Assembly (NCBI GenBank): GCA_034927775.1
Contig: JAYFPL010000037.1
Span: forward strand, 1 to 42,010
Length of the DNA stretch: 42,010 bases
Direction: 5' to 3'
From: IOR16 sp034927775
GTDB lineage: Bacteria > Bacillota > Clostridia > Peptostreptococcales > Anaerovoracaceae
Shown here: one piece after another, positions 8,570 through 16,789 of the stretch
Layout of the letters: each line of letters starts with the position of its first letter
How positions within the stretch are numbered: position 1 is the stretch's first letter
Program-made: the position numbers and the translations under genes
Notes under the pieces: model-generated
Seen by the model: the letters and a program-made list of their open reading frames with translations, nothing else
Databases searched by the model: none
What the model was told of the DNA's origin: nothing

Positions 8570-9319
8570 ATGACAAGAACAAAAACAGAAAGACGTATTT
8601 TTACAATGGGTGTAGTCCTTGCCTTTGTATTTGGAACCGCAACGATTTCAAATGCTATGCACATCATGGAAGGATACCTGCCATTAAACTATTGTATTAT
8701 TTGGGGAGCCATCTGTATTCCATTTTTAGTGGCTGGTTTCTTTTCAATTAGAAAGACCATTTCAAAACATCGAAAAACCTTATTGATTTTAGTAATGGTA
8801 GGTGCGTATGCATTTGTATTATCCGCATTAAAAATTCCTTCCGTAACCGGAAGCAGTTCTCATCCGACAGGAACCGGCCTTGGTGCCATTTTATTTGGCC
8901 CTTCTGCCATGGCAATTATTGGAATTATTGTTTTGCTATTTCAAGCCATCTTGCTTGCACATGGTGGATTAACAACCTTAGGTGCAAATACATTCTCTAT
9001 GGCGATTGCAGGCCCGTTCGTTTCTTATGCGGTATATAAAATATGCAGAAAAATGAATTTATCAAAGTCAGTCGGAGTATTCTTTGCAGCTTGCTTAGGT
9101 GATTTATTTACATATTGTGTTACTGCCGTTCAGCTTGCGATGGCACATCCTTCCGAAGTGGGAGGTTTTACTGCATCCTTGGTTGAATTCTTAGGGATAT
9201 TTGCAATCACTCAGATACCGCTTGCTATTATTGAAGGTTTAGTTGCTGTTGTAGTAATGCTGGGCTTAGAAAGTTATGCGAAGCCGGAGCTTACTGAGCT
9301 TGGATATATGGGGGTGTAA
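8570..9319 (+). CDS. cbiM: Cobalt ECF transporter substrate-capture protein CbiM
   Basis: CbiM is the membrane S component of the CbiMNQO cobalt transporter. The 249-residue protein begins with a signal-peptide-like hydrophobic segment ending in ATISNA. The expected mature N-terminus MHIMEGYLP (Met30-His31) follows, and its amino group and histidine coordinate the metal in this family. Several further membrane segments carry conserved stretches such as KIPSVTGSSSHPTGTGLG and AHGGLTTLGANTFSMAIAGP. GGAGGGGAAG precedes the ATG. It is the first gene after the cobalamin riboswitch, and cbiN follows after 3 bp. Nickel is a possible alternative substrate in the family, but cobalt fits this cluster. 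Confidence 0.96.
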   Translation: MTRTKTERRIFTMGVVLAFVFGTATISNAMHIMEGYLPLNYCIIWGAICIPFLVAGFFSIRKTISKHRKTLLILVMVGAYAFVLSALKIPSVTGSSSHPTGTGLGAILFGPSAMAIIGIIVLLFQAILLAHGGLTTLGANTFSMAIAGPFVSYAVYKICRKMNLSKSVGVFFAACLGDLFTYCVTAVQLAMAHPSEVGGFTASLVEFLGIFAITQIPLAIIEGLVAVVVMLGLESYAKPELTELGYMGV

Positions 9320-9322
9320 AAA

Positions 9323-9619
9323 ATGACAAAGAATTTAAAAATAGTGATTGCACTGCTTTTTCTTGTAGTGGTTATTGCGGTAACACCGCTTTTAATGATT
9401 CATGATTCTGAATTTGGTGGTGCAGATGGTGCTGCCGAAGACGCTATCACGGCAATTAATCCGAATTATGTAGCTTGGGCGGATCCAATTTTGGAACCAC
9501 CAGGCGGTGAAACAGAATCGTTATTATTCTGCTTACAAGCAGGATTGGGTGCAAGTGTATTTGGATTTGGTTTTGGCTATTTGGTAGCCAGAAAAAAATA
9601 CAAAAAAGATGACAATTAA
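9323..9619 (+). CDS. cbiN: Cobalt transporter accessory subunit CbiN
   Basis: This short protein (98 aa) has two membrane spans, one at about residues 6-26 and one near 67-87, joined by an extracytoplasmic loop with PNYVAWADPILEPPGGETE. That is the CbiN pattern. CbiN associates with CbiM and is needed for cobalt uptake. The ribosome binding site GGGGGTG lies in the last codons of cbiM. It is followed by cbiQ after 33 bp. Confidence 0.95.
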   Translation: MTKNLKIVIALLFLVVVIAVTPLLMIHDSEFGGADGAAEDAITAINPNYVAWADPILEPPGGETESLLFCLQAGLGASVFGFGFGYLVARKKYKKDDN

Positions 9620-9652
9620 ATTTAGGCATAATGAACTGGAGAATAAAAAACA

Positions 9653-10435
9653 ATGATGATCATCGACAAATTAGCATATTCGTCCCAACTACGAAACAAA
9701 AGTCCATTTTTAAAATCTGCCTTTGCGGTCGGAACACTTTTAATATGCGTGGGTGCTCGCTCATTTGTCGTATCAGGTATTGTATTAATTTTAATGGGAT
9801 GTTTGACTGTGTTTTACAGTCGGACATCTCTTTCCCATTATATTAAACTTATGACAGCGCCTTTTGCTTTTTTAGCATTAGGTACAATCGCCATTGCTGT
9901 GAATTACACAACTGCTCCTATGGATTTAATATCTATACCCATAGGGTTACATTATTTGGCAGTGAGCGTTACATCTCTTACTTATGCCATTCGATTGATT
10001 GTTGTATCCTTAGCTTCCATTTCCTGTTTATATTTTCTAACACTAACAACCCCGCTGTTGGATTTGCTAGCTGTTCTAAGGCGGCTGCATTGTCCATGGA
10101 TCATCATAGAATTAATGATGTTGATTTACCGATATATTTTCGTACTTCTTGACATGGCACTTGCTATAACAACCGCGCAAAATTGTCGTTTGGGAAACCG
10201 TGATGCCAAGACAGCCATTCAAGCAATGGGATTGATGTTATCCGTTCTTTTGGTGCGAGCATTGAATAAATCGTCATTACTCTTTGACGCGATGGAGTCT
10301 CGCTGCTATGATGGGGAAATACGTGTGTTGAATGAAAGCAATCCTTCCAGCATGAAAGAAAAAGCAGGAGTTATTCTATTTTTAGTCGCATTATTGGTGG
10401 TCTCAGTAGTCTGTAAATCGAATGGAGGCATTTGA
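9653..10435 (+). CDS. cbiQ: Cobalt ECF transporter membrane subunit CbiQ
   Basis: CbiQ is the T component that couples ATP hydrolysis by CbiO to the CbiM S component. The 260-residue protein opens with the family's DKLAYSSQLRNKS region and has several hydrophobic segments. A cytoplasmic portion contains AMESRCYDGEIRVL, the conserved coupling motif of T components. Tandem ATG codons at 9653 and 9656 leave the exact start uncertain. CTGGAGAA lies about 10 bp upstream. The TGA stop overlaps the ATG of cbiO. Confidence 0.94.
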   Translation: MMIIDKLAYSSQLRNKSPFLKSAFAVGTLLICVGARSFVVSGIVLILMGCLTVFYSRTSLSHYIKLMTAPFAFLALGTIAIAVNYTTAPMDLISIPIGLHYLAVSVTSLTYAIRLIVVSLASISCLYFLTLTTPLLDLLAVLRRLHCPWIIIELMMLIYRYIFVLLDMALAITTAQNCRLGNRDAKTAIQAMGLMLSVLLVRALNKSSLLFDAMESRCYDGEIRVLNESNPSSMKEKAGVILFLVALLVVSVVCKSNGGI

Positions 10436-11274
10436 TGAAAAAAACGGTCGTGAAAGCAGAAAAGGTATGCTATACCTATGATGATGGAACGCAAGCCCTA
10501 AAAGGGATTGATTTAGAAATAAAACAAGGTGAAAAAATAGCAATTATGGGAGCCAATGGTTCCGGAAAGTCTACGTTTTTTCTTCACTTAAACGGAGTAA
10601 TGAAACCAAAATCAGGGGTTATTTACATTGGTGAAAATCCAATTGACTATTCAAGAAAAGGTCTTTTGGAGGTTAGAAAAAAAGTAGGGATTGTATTTCA
10701 AGATCCGGATAATCAATTGTTCTCTGCAAATGTAACACAGGAAATATCCTTTGGTGTTTTAAATTTAGGATTTACAGAAGAAGAAGCAAAAGCAAAAGTT
10801 GAGCAGGTTATAGAAGAATTAAATATTACGGAATTTAAAGATAAGCCCACACACTTTTTAAGCGGAGGACAAAAAAAACGAGTTGCGATTGCAGATATTT
10901 TAGTGATGAATCCAGAAGTAATAATATTGGATGAACCGGCATCTGCGCTGGACCCGAAGCACGCACGTATGATTGATGGAATTGTGGATCAATTAAGTGA
11001 AAAAGGTATTACAGTAATCCTCTCTACACATGATGTAGAACGTGCACTCATTTGGGCAGACAGAGTCATCTTATTTCATGATGGGTGTGTCGTTGGTCAG
11101 GGAAGTCCGGATGAAGTATTTTCAAATGAAGAGCTTTTAACAAAGACGAATCTTGAGAAACCGACCGTCCTTCGTATATTTAATCGTCTTTGCGATGTCG
11201 GTATTTTAAGTAGAGAGTTACCAATTCCTCATACGGCAGAAGAATTGGAGCAATATATTATACAAAGCAGATAA
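10435..11274 (+). CDS. cbiO: Cobalt ECF transporter ATPase CbiO
   Basis: CbiO is the ATP-binding subunit that energises the cobalt importer on the cytoplasmic side. The 279-residue protein carries Walker A GANGSGKST (residues 39-47), a Q-loop in VFQDPDNQL, the signature LSGGQKKRVAIA, Walker B VIILDEPAS and the switch histidine in LSTHDVE. I chose the ATG at 10435, which overlaps the cbiQ stop as TGATG with AATGGAGG upstream, rather than the preceding in-frame TTG. The C-terminal 60 residues extend beyond the ABC core, as usual for CbiO. cbiK follows after 14 bp. Confidence 0.96.
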   Translation: MKKTVVKAEKVCYTYDDGTQALKGIDLEIKQGEKIAIMGANGSGKSTFFLHLNGVMKPKSGVIYIGENPIDYSRKGLLEVRKKVGIVFQDPDNQLFSANVTQEISFGVLNLGFTEEEAKAKVEQVIEELNITEFKDKPTHFLSGGQKKRVAIADILVMNPEVIILDEPASALDPKHARMIDGIVDQLSEKGITVILSTHDVERALIWADRVILFHDGCVVGQGSPDEVFSNEELLTKTNLEKPTVLRIFNRLCDVGILSRELPIPHTAEELEQYIIQSR

Positions 11275-11288
11275 TTGGAGGATTTTTC

Positions 11289-12077
11289 ATGAACCAAAAA
11301 AAAGCAATGCTTGTAGTTAGCTTTGGAACCAGCTACGAAGAAACAAGAAATAAAACAATTGGTGCAATCGAAAAAGAGATTGCCGAAGTTTACCCTGACT
11401 GGGAAATTCGTCGTGCCTTTACCAGTGGTATGATATTAAGAGTATTAAAAAAACGCGATGGAATACATATTGATAATGTAACCGAAGCAATGGAACGACT
11501 GGTCAAGGATGGCTATGATACTGTATTGATACAGCCAACTCACATCATTAATGGTGACGAATATGATAAGATGGTAGCAGAAATAGAACCTTATATAAAG
11601 CAATTTAAGAAAATTAAAATTGGAGCTCCTTTATTAACTTCATCACAGGATTATGAAGAGGTGATTGAAGGAGTTATGGCACAGTTTCCAAAGCTTCAAT
11701 CGGATGAAGCCTTAGTACTGATGGGGCATGGAACCACACATCATACTGATGCCGTTTATGCTGCATTGGATTATCGTTTTAAAGCGATGGGATATGCCAA
11801 TGTTTTTGTAGGTACTGTGGAAGGATATCCGGATTTTGATCAGGTAAGCAATATGGTAAATGCTTACCATCCGAAAAAAGTAATATTGATGCCATTTATG
11901 GTTGTGGCTGGAGATCATGCACAAAATGATATGGCAGGTGAAGAAGAAGATTCTTGGAAAACTCTGTTCGAACAAAAAGGCTATGAAGTGGAATGTATTT
12001 TAAAAGGACTTGGAGAATTCCACCAAATCCGTGAACAATATCGTAAACATGTTGCAGATATGCTTACAGAAGAATAA
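11289..12077 (+). CDS. cbiK: Sirohydrochlorin cobaltochelatase CbiK
   Basis: CbiK inserts Co2+ into sirohydrochlorin, the step that commits the tetrapyrrole to the anaerobic cobalamin route. The 262-residue product has the N-terminal VVSFGTSYEETR motif and the two metal-binding histidines expected for the family: His147 in LMGHGTTHHTD and His210 in VAGDHAQNDMAGEEEDSW. There is no signal peptide, so it is a cytoplasmic enzyme, unlike the periplasmic CbiK-P forms. GGAGG lies before the ATG. Its position right after the CbiMNQO transporter ties cobalt import to cobalt use. Confidence 0.96.
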   Translation: MNQKKAMLVVSFGTSYEETRNKTIGAIEKEIAEVYPDWEIRRAFTSGMILRVLKKRDGIHIDNVTEAMERLVKDGYDTVLIQPTHIINGDEYDKMVAEIEPYIKQFKKIKIGAPLLTSSQDYEEVIEGVMAQFPKLQSDEALVLMGHGTTHHTDAVYAALDYRFKAMGYANVFVGTVEGYPDFDQVSNMVNAYHPKKVILMPFMVVAGDHAQNDMAGEEEDSWKTLFEQKGYEVECILKGLGEFHQIREQYRKHVADMLTEE

Positions 12078-12108
12078 AAGGGAACAACCCATCTTCAGGA
12101 AAGTGAGA

Positions 12109-13266
12109 ATGCCAATGGATACTCAGAAAAAACACGTTGGACAAAAAAATAAGAAATTAAGACAAGGCTATACGACGGGAACCTGTGCTGCTGCTGCTGC
12201 ACAGGGCGCCGTCGTTTTTGCTTTTTCCGGAAATATACAAAAAACGGCACACATTCACACACCGAAGGGAACAAATTTAGAGCTTACACTTTTGGAAGCG
12301 AAAAGAGGTTATACGGAAGAAGGACAGGTTTATGCAACCTGCGCTGTTAAAAAAGACAGCGGTGACGATCCTGATGTGACAAATGGCGTTTTGGTATATG
12401 CTAAGGTTGTTTTAGAACCAGAAAAAGGAGAAGATGTTTGTCTTATAGGAGGACTGGGTGTAGGGACCGTAACAAAGCCGGGACTGGCTTGCGCTGTAGG
12501 ACAACCTGCAATTAATCCAACTCCAAGACACATGATTGAACAGCAGATACGACAGGTTACAGAAGAGTTTGATTACCATGGTCGTGTTACTGTAGAAATC
12601 TCTATTCCAGACGGAATAGAAATTGCAAAACGTACTTATAATCCCAGATTGGGAATTGTAGGAGGTATTTCCGTTCTCGGCACAAGCGGGATTGTGGAAC
12701 CAATGAGTGAACAAGCATTGATTGATACCATTAAGGTAGAAATGAATATGCAAAAAGCGGCCGGAGCAGAGTATCTTCTTATTACACCGGGTAATTATGG
12801 GGAAACCTTTTTAAAGAATACAATGAAGCTGGAAAAGCTTTATACGGTAAAGTGTAGTAATTTTCTAGGAGAAGCTTTGGATTATGCAGAAGAATGTGGC
12901 TTTAAAGGAATCCTTCTTGTCGGGCATATAGGAAAATTAGTAAAGGTTGCCGGAGGAATTTTTAATACGCATTCCAAATATGGTGATGCTCGCTTGGAGA
13001 TTATGTCAGCACATGCAGCTCTGCAGGGGGCACAACAAAAAACCATTGAGACATTAATGAAATGTCTTACAACGGACGATGCCATTTCGGCATTGGATCA
13101 AGTACAATTAAGAGAAAAAACGATTAAATCCATTTTGGAAAAGCTAGATTATCATATTAAAGAACGCACTCATAAATCCATGGAGATTGGTGCCGTCACC
13201 TTTTCTAACCAATATGGATATTTGGGTCAAACAAAAGATGCAGCAAAGCTCATAGAGAGGCTTTAG
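12109..13266 (+). CDS. cbiD: Cobalt-precorrin-5B C1-methyltransferase CbiD
   Basis: CbiD adds the C1 methyl group to cobalt-precorrin-5B and is specific to the anaerobic pathway. The protein (385 aa) shows the CbiD signature LRQGYTTGTCAAAAAQGA near its N-terminus, then DSGDDPDVTNG, GLGVGTVTKPGL and AINPTPRHMI. I chose the ATG at 12109, preceded by AGGAAAGTGAG. The frame is open further upstream, but that part overlaps cbiK. A second ATG at 12115 is also possible. cbiL begins 16 bp after the stop. Confidence 0.96.
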   Translation: MPMDTQKKHVGQKNKKLRQGYTTGTCAAAAAQGAVVFAFSGNIQKTAHIHTPKGTNLELTLLEAKRGYTEEGQVYATCAVKKDSGDDPDVTNGVLVYAKVVLEPEKGEDVCLIGGLGVGTVTKPGLACAVGQPAINPTPRHMIEQQIRQVTEEFDYHGRVTVEISIPDGIEIAKRTYNPRLGIVGGISVLGTSGIVEPMSEQALIDTIKVEMNMQKAAGAEYLLITPGNYGETFLKNTMKLEKLYTVKCSNFLGEALDYAEECGFKGILLVGHIGKLVKVAGGIFNTHSKYGDARLEIMSAHAALQGAQQKTIETLMKCLTTDDAISALDQVQLREKTIKSILEKLDYHIKERTHKSMEIGAVTFSNQYGYLGQTKDAAKLIERL

Positions 13267-13282
13267 AAATGGAGGTCAGAAT

Positions 13283-13975
13283 ATGGCAAAGTTATATGGT
13301 CTTGGGGTAGGACCGGGGGATTCGGAATTAATGACATTAAAGGCAGTTCGACTGATACGTGAGTGTGACATTATTGTTCTTCCAAAATCAGGTCAGGAAA
13401 TCAATGCGGCATACACCATCGCAAAGGGAAGCGTACCGGAAATTGATCAAAAAGAATTGATGGAAGTTTCCATGCCAATGACTCGAGATAAGGAAAAGCT
13501 AATGCAGAGTCATGATTTAGCGGCTGATCAAATCATTGAAAAATTAAAGGAAGGTAAAAATGTTGCATTCTTAACTTTGGGGGATCCTTCGATTTATTCT
13601 ACGTATATCTATGTCCATGAACGTGTTTTGGAAAAAGGTTACGAAGCAGAAATTGTACCAGGTATTACTTCCTTTTGTGCGGTCGCTGCAAGGCTGAATG
13701 AAGGCTTAACGGAAGCAGGACAGCCGCTTCATGTGATACCGGCATCTTATGAAGGTACTGAAGAAGCATTGCAGTTAACTGGGACAAAGGTGTTGATGAA
13801 AAGTGGAAAATCCATCGGCAGAATAAAGGATCAATTATTGAAGATGGAGCCTTCTCCAAACGTTAAAATGGTAGAACGTTGTGGAATGGAGGGTGAAAGA
13901 GTCTTTCACAATACTGATGAAATCGACGAGAATGCAAGTTATTTTTCCATATTAGTCGTAAAAGACAAGAAATAG
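13283..13975 (+). CDS. cbiL: Cobalt-precorrin-2 C20-methyltransferase CbiL
   Basis: CbiL is a SAM-dependent tetrapyrrole methylase that acts just after cobalt insertion, methylating C20. The 230-residue protein begins with the methylase motif LYGLGVGPGDSELMTLKAV. It carries FLTLGDPSIYSTY and the EIVPGITSFCAVAA motif, typical of the CobI/CbiL subgroup. TGGAGG lies ahead of the ATG. It lies directly between cbiD and cbiF with gaps of 16 and 19 bp. Assignment to CbiL rather than another methylase rests on the STYIYVHERV segment and overall similarity. Confidence 0.93.
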   Translation: MAKLYGLGVGPGDSELMTLKAVRLIRECDIIVLPKSGQEINAAYTIAKGSVPEIDQKELMEVSMPMTRDKEKLMQSHDLAADQIIEKLKEGKNVAFLTLGDPSIYSTYIYVHERVLEKGYEAEIVPGITSFCAVAARLNEGLTEAGQPLHVIPASYEGTEEALQLTGTKVLMKSGKSIGRIKDQLLKMEPSPNVKMVERCGMEGERVFHNTDEIDENASYFSILVVKDKK

Positions 13976-13994
13976 AAAAGAGAGGTTTTTCATT

Positions 13995-14750
13995 ATGGTA
14001 CATTTTGTTGGAGCGGGTCCGGGAGCAGCAGATTTAATTACAGTAAGAGGACAGCGTCTTTTGCAAGAAGCAGACGTAATCATATATGCTGGTTCATTGG
14101 TAAACCCAGAACATTTAAAGCTTGCAAAGGAAGGTTGTAAGATTTATGACAGTGCTTCTATGACTTTAGAGGAAGTAATCACTGTAATGCAAGAAGCAGA
14201 AGCGGAAGGAAAGACAACCGTTCGTCTTCACACAGGAGATCCGAGTATTTATGGTGCAATCCGTGAGCAAATGGATCTATTAGAACCCAAAAAAATTGAT
14301 TTTGATGTAACACCTGGTGTTAGTTCATTCTTTGGAGCAGCAGCTGCATTGAAAGCAGAATACACCTTGCCAAATGTTTCGCAGACCGTAATCATTACAC
14401 GTATGGCAGGAAGAACACCGGTTCCGGAAAAAGAAGAAATTTCTAAGCTGGCATCACACAATGCTACAATGGCAATTTTCTTAAGTACAGGGCTTTTAGA
14501 ACCATTAAGAGAACGTTTGCTTGTTGGTGGATACCGTAAAGATACCCCTGCAGCTATTGTATATAAGGCAACGTGGCCAGAAGAAAAGGTCTTCTATGGA
14601 ACAGTAGAAACACTGCCTCAAATAGCGAAAGAAAATAACATAACAAAAACAGCTTTAATTTTGGTAGGTGAATTTTTGGGTGATACTTATGAACGATCTA
14701 AGTTATACGATCCTACCTTTACTCATGAATTTAGAGAGGCGACTAAATAA
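13995..14750 (+). CDS. cbiF: Cobalt-precorrin-4 C11-methyltransferase CbiF
   Basis: CbiF methylates C11 of cobalt-precorrin-4. The 251-residue product has the methylase start VHFVGAGPGAADLITVRG and the strongly conserved YAGSLVNPEHL. RLHTGDPSIYGAIREQMD and TPGVSSFFGAAAAL define the CobM/CbiF subgroup. AGAGAGG precedes the ATG. The stop TAA is immediately followed by the ATG of hemA with no gap, consistent with coupled translation. Confidence 0.95.
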   Translation: MVHFVGAGPGAADLITVRGQRLLQEADVIIYAGSLVNPEHLKLAKEGCKIYDSASMTLEEVITVMQEAEAEGKTTVRLHTGDPSIYGAIREQMDLLEPKKIDFDVTPGVSSFFGAAAALKAEYTLPNVSQTVIITRMAGRTPVPEKEEISKLASHNATMAIFLSTGLLEPLRERLLVGGYRKDTPAAIVYKATWPEEKVFYGTVETLPQIAKENNITKTALILVGEFLGDTYERSKLYDPTFTHEFREATK

Positions 14751-16046
14751 ATGCAAATTACCATGATAGGAATTGATCACAGCAAAGCAAGCATTGCTTA
14801 TCGCGAGCTCTTTTCCTTTACCAAAACTGGAGCAATGGATGCGATGAAACGCATCAAGAAAGAGTTTGAACTTTCAGGTTGTGTGTTGCTATCTACATGC
14901 AATCGTACAGAGCTTTGGGTTAGTAGCGGGAAAAAATCTCATATATCACCCTATGATATGCTGTGTGAAGTCAAGGAAATTGATCGAACTCAATATGGAG
15001 AGTTCTTTGTTGAGAGAAAGGGCGAAGCAGCCGTTGATCACTTATTAAAATTAGCCTGTGGCTTAAATTCCAAAATATTTGGAGAGGATCAGATTATTTC
15101 TCAGGTAAGAGAAGCATTGGCACTATCCAGAAAATGTGGCTGTGAGGACATGGTTTTAGAAAAGGTATTTCAAACAGCCATTGCAGCTGCGAAGAAAGTT
15201 AAATCGACAGTAAAGTTAACTGTAGTTGACCAGTCTACTGCATACAAAGGTGTACAGCTTTTAAAAGAGCAACTGGGAAGTTTAAAGGATATTCGTTGTT
15301 TGATTATTGGAAATGGTCAAATGGGGAAATTGGTTGCCAATACTTTAACTTCACAAGGGGCAGACGTAACGATGACTTTGCGTAAGCGAATTCACGGTCA
15401 GGAAGAGCATGGTTCCATTATACCGGAACACTGTAAGATGTTACCGTACGAAGAACGACATTCTGCATTGGAACAATCACAGGTAGTAATTAGTGCAACA
15501 TTAAGCCCTCACTTTACTTTGAAACGGGATGAAGTGGAAGGTCTCCTTTTCGAAGAAAAGAAACGTATTTGGCTGGATTTAGCAGTACCGAGAGATATCG
15601 ATCCCTGTATCAATGGATTATGCGGAGTTTCCATTTACGACATTGATACGATGGGTCAAACGGATTGTAACAGTGCGAATGATTTGCAGGTAAAAAAAGC
15701 GGTAGATATTTTAGAAGAATATGCCCAAGGCATTGCCAGATGGTTCGCTTTTCGTAAACAAGTACCACAGATTAAACACATAACAGAACTTGCAGCTGAG
15801 GATACAAGGTGCCGATTAGGAGATCCGATTGAATCGCTTGTACTCGATCAAAAAGAAGAGCAATCACTTACGAAAGCAATCGAAGCGGCAACAGAACGAT
15901 CGGTAGGTAAGTTGTTATATGGACTTCGAGACACTTTATCTCCGGATTTATGGCAGATTTGTATGAATGCATTGGAAGAAGCTGCAGAAAAGGATACATT
16001 AAAAACAGGATCGAAAAAAGATCGATATGAAGGGAAACGAAAATGA
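14751..16046 (+). CDS. hemA: Glutamyl-tRNA reductase HemA
   Basis: HemA reduces glutamyl-tRNA(Glu) to glutamate-1-semialdehyde with NADPH, the first committed step of the C5 pathway. The 431-residue protein has the catalytic Cys50 in LLSTCNRTELW, the motif LACGLNSKIFGEDQII, and an NADPH-binding region IRCLIIGNGQMGKLVANTL around residue 185. A helical dimerisation tail follows. Its ATG directly follows the cbiF stop, and its TGA overlaps the cbiH ATG. The dedicated placement inside a B12-repressed operon implies that entry into tetrapyrrole synthesis is controlled by cobalamin. Confidence 0.96.
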   Translation: MQITMIGIDHSKASIAYRELFSFTKTGAMDAMKRIKKEFELSGCVLLSTCNRTELWVSSGKKSHISPYDMLCEVKEIDRTQYGEFFVERKGEAAVDHLLKLACGLNSKIFGEDQIISQVREALALSRKCGCEDMVLEKVFQTAIAAAKKVKSTVKLTVVDQSTAYKGVQLLKEQLGSLKDIRCLIIGNGQMGKLVANTLTSQGADVTMTLRKRIHGQEEHGSIIPEHCKMLPYEERHSALEQSQVVISATLSPHFTLKRDEVEGLLFEEKKRIWLDLAVPRDIDPCINGLCGVSIYDIDTMGQTDCNSANDLQVKKAVDILEEYAQGIARWFAFRKQVPQIKHITELAAEDTRCRLGDPIESLVLDQKEEQSLTKAIEAATERSVGKLLYGLRDTLSPDLWQICMNALEEAAEKDTLKTGSKKDRYEGKRK

Positions 16047-16768
16047 AAGTATATGTAGTAGGATTAGGTCCGGGTGGATTTGAGCAAATGACACAAAAAG
16101 CAGTAGCCGTACTTGAAGAGAGTCAAGTGATTGCAGGTTACGATGTATACATTGATTTAATTAGAGAAAAATTTAGTCATAAAACATTATTATCTACCCC
16201 TATGAAAAAAGAAGTAGATCGTTGTCATCTAGCCATTCAAGAAGCATTAAAGGGACAGGTTGTTTCCATGGTTTGCAGTGGTGATGCCGGTGTTTATGGT
16301 ATGGCAGGATTGATGTATGAGGTAGCACAAGAATATGAACCTGTGGAAATTGAAGTGGTTTCCGGAATCACAGCTGCTTGCAGCGGTGCTGCCGTTTTAG
16401 GAGCGCCATTGATTCATGACTTTGCAGTTATTAGCTTGAGCGATCTTCTTACACCATGGGAATTAATTGAAAAACGTTTGGATTGTGCGGGAGCAGCAGA
16501 TTTTGTTCTATGTCTGTACAACCCATCCAGTAAGAAAAGACACGATTATTTGCAAAAGGCTTGCGATATTATATTACGTCACAGAGATCCCAATACGGTC
16601 GCTGGATTTGTACAGAACATTGGAAGAGACGGTGAAAAAGGAACCATCGTTAGCTTACAGGAGTTACGTGACACGCAGGTAGACATGTTTACTACTGTAT
16701 ATATTGGAAATTCGATGACAAAAGAGATTGCAGGGAAAATGGTAACACCAAGAGGTTATCGTATTTAA
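16043..16768 (+). CDS. cbiH: Cobalt-precorrin-3B C17-methyltransferase CbiH
   Basis: CbiH carries out C17 methylation with ring contraction, giving cobalt-precorrin-4 (the delta-lactone). The 241-residue protein has the methylase start VYVVGLGPGGFEQMTQKA, the CbiH/CobJ motif VCSGDAGVYGMAGLMYE, VVSGITAACSGAAVLGAPL, and FVLCLYNPSSKKR. Its ATG overlaps the hemA TGA. The length fits plain CbiH without the extra domain some homologues carry. Confidence 0.95.
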   Translation: MKVYVVGLGPGGFEQMTQKAVAVLEESQVIAGYDVYIDLIREKFSHKTLLSTPMKKEVDRCHLAIQEALKGQVVSMVCSGDAGVYGMAGLMYEVAQEYEPVEIEVVSGITAACSGAAVLGAPLIHDFAVISLSDLLTPWELIEKRLDCAGAADFVLCLYNPSSKKRHDYLQKACDIILRHRDPNTVAGFVQNIGRDGEKGTIVSLQELRDTQVDMFTTVYIGNSMTKEIAGKMVTPRGYRI

Positions 16769-16789
16769 AAAATGAGATTGGAGGATGCT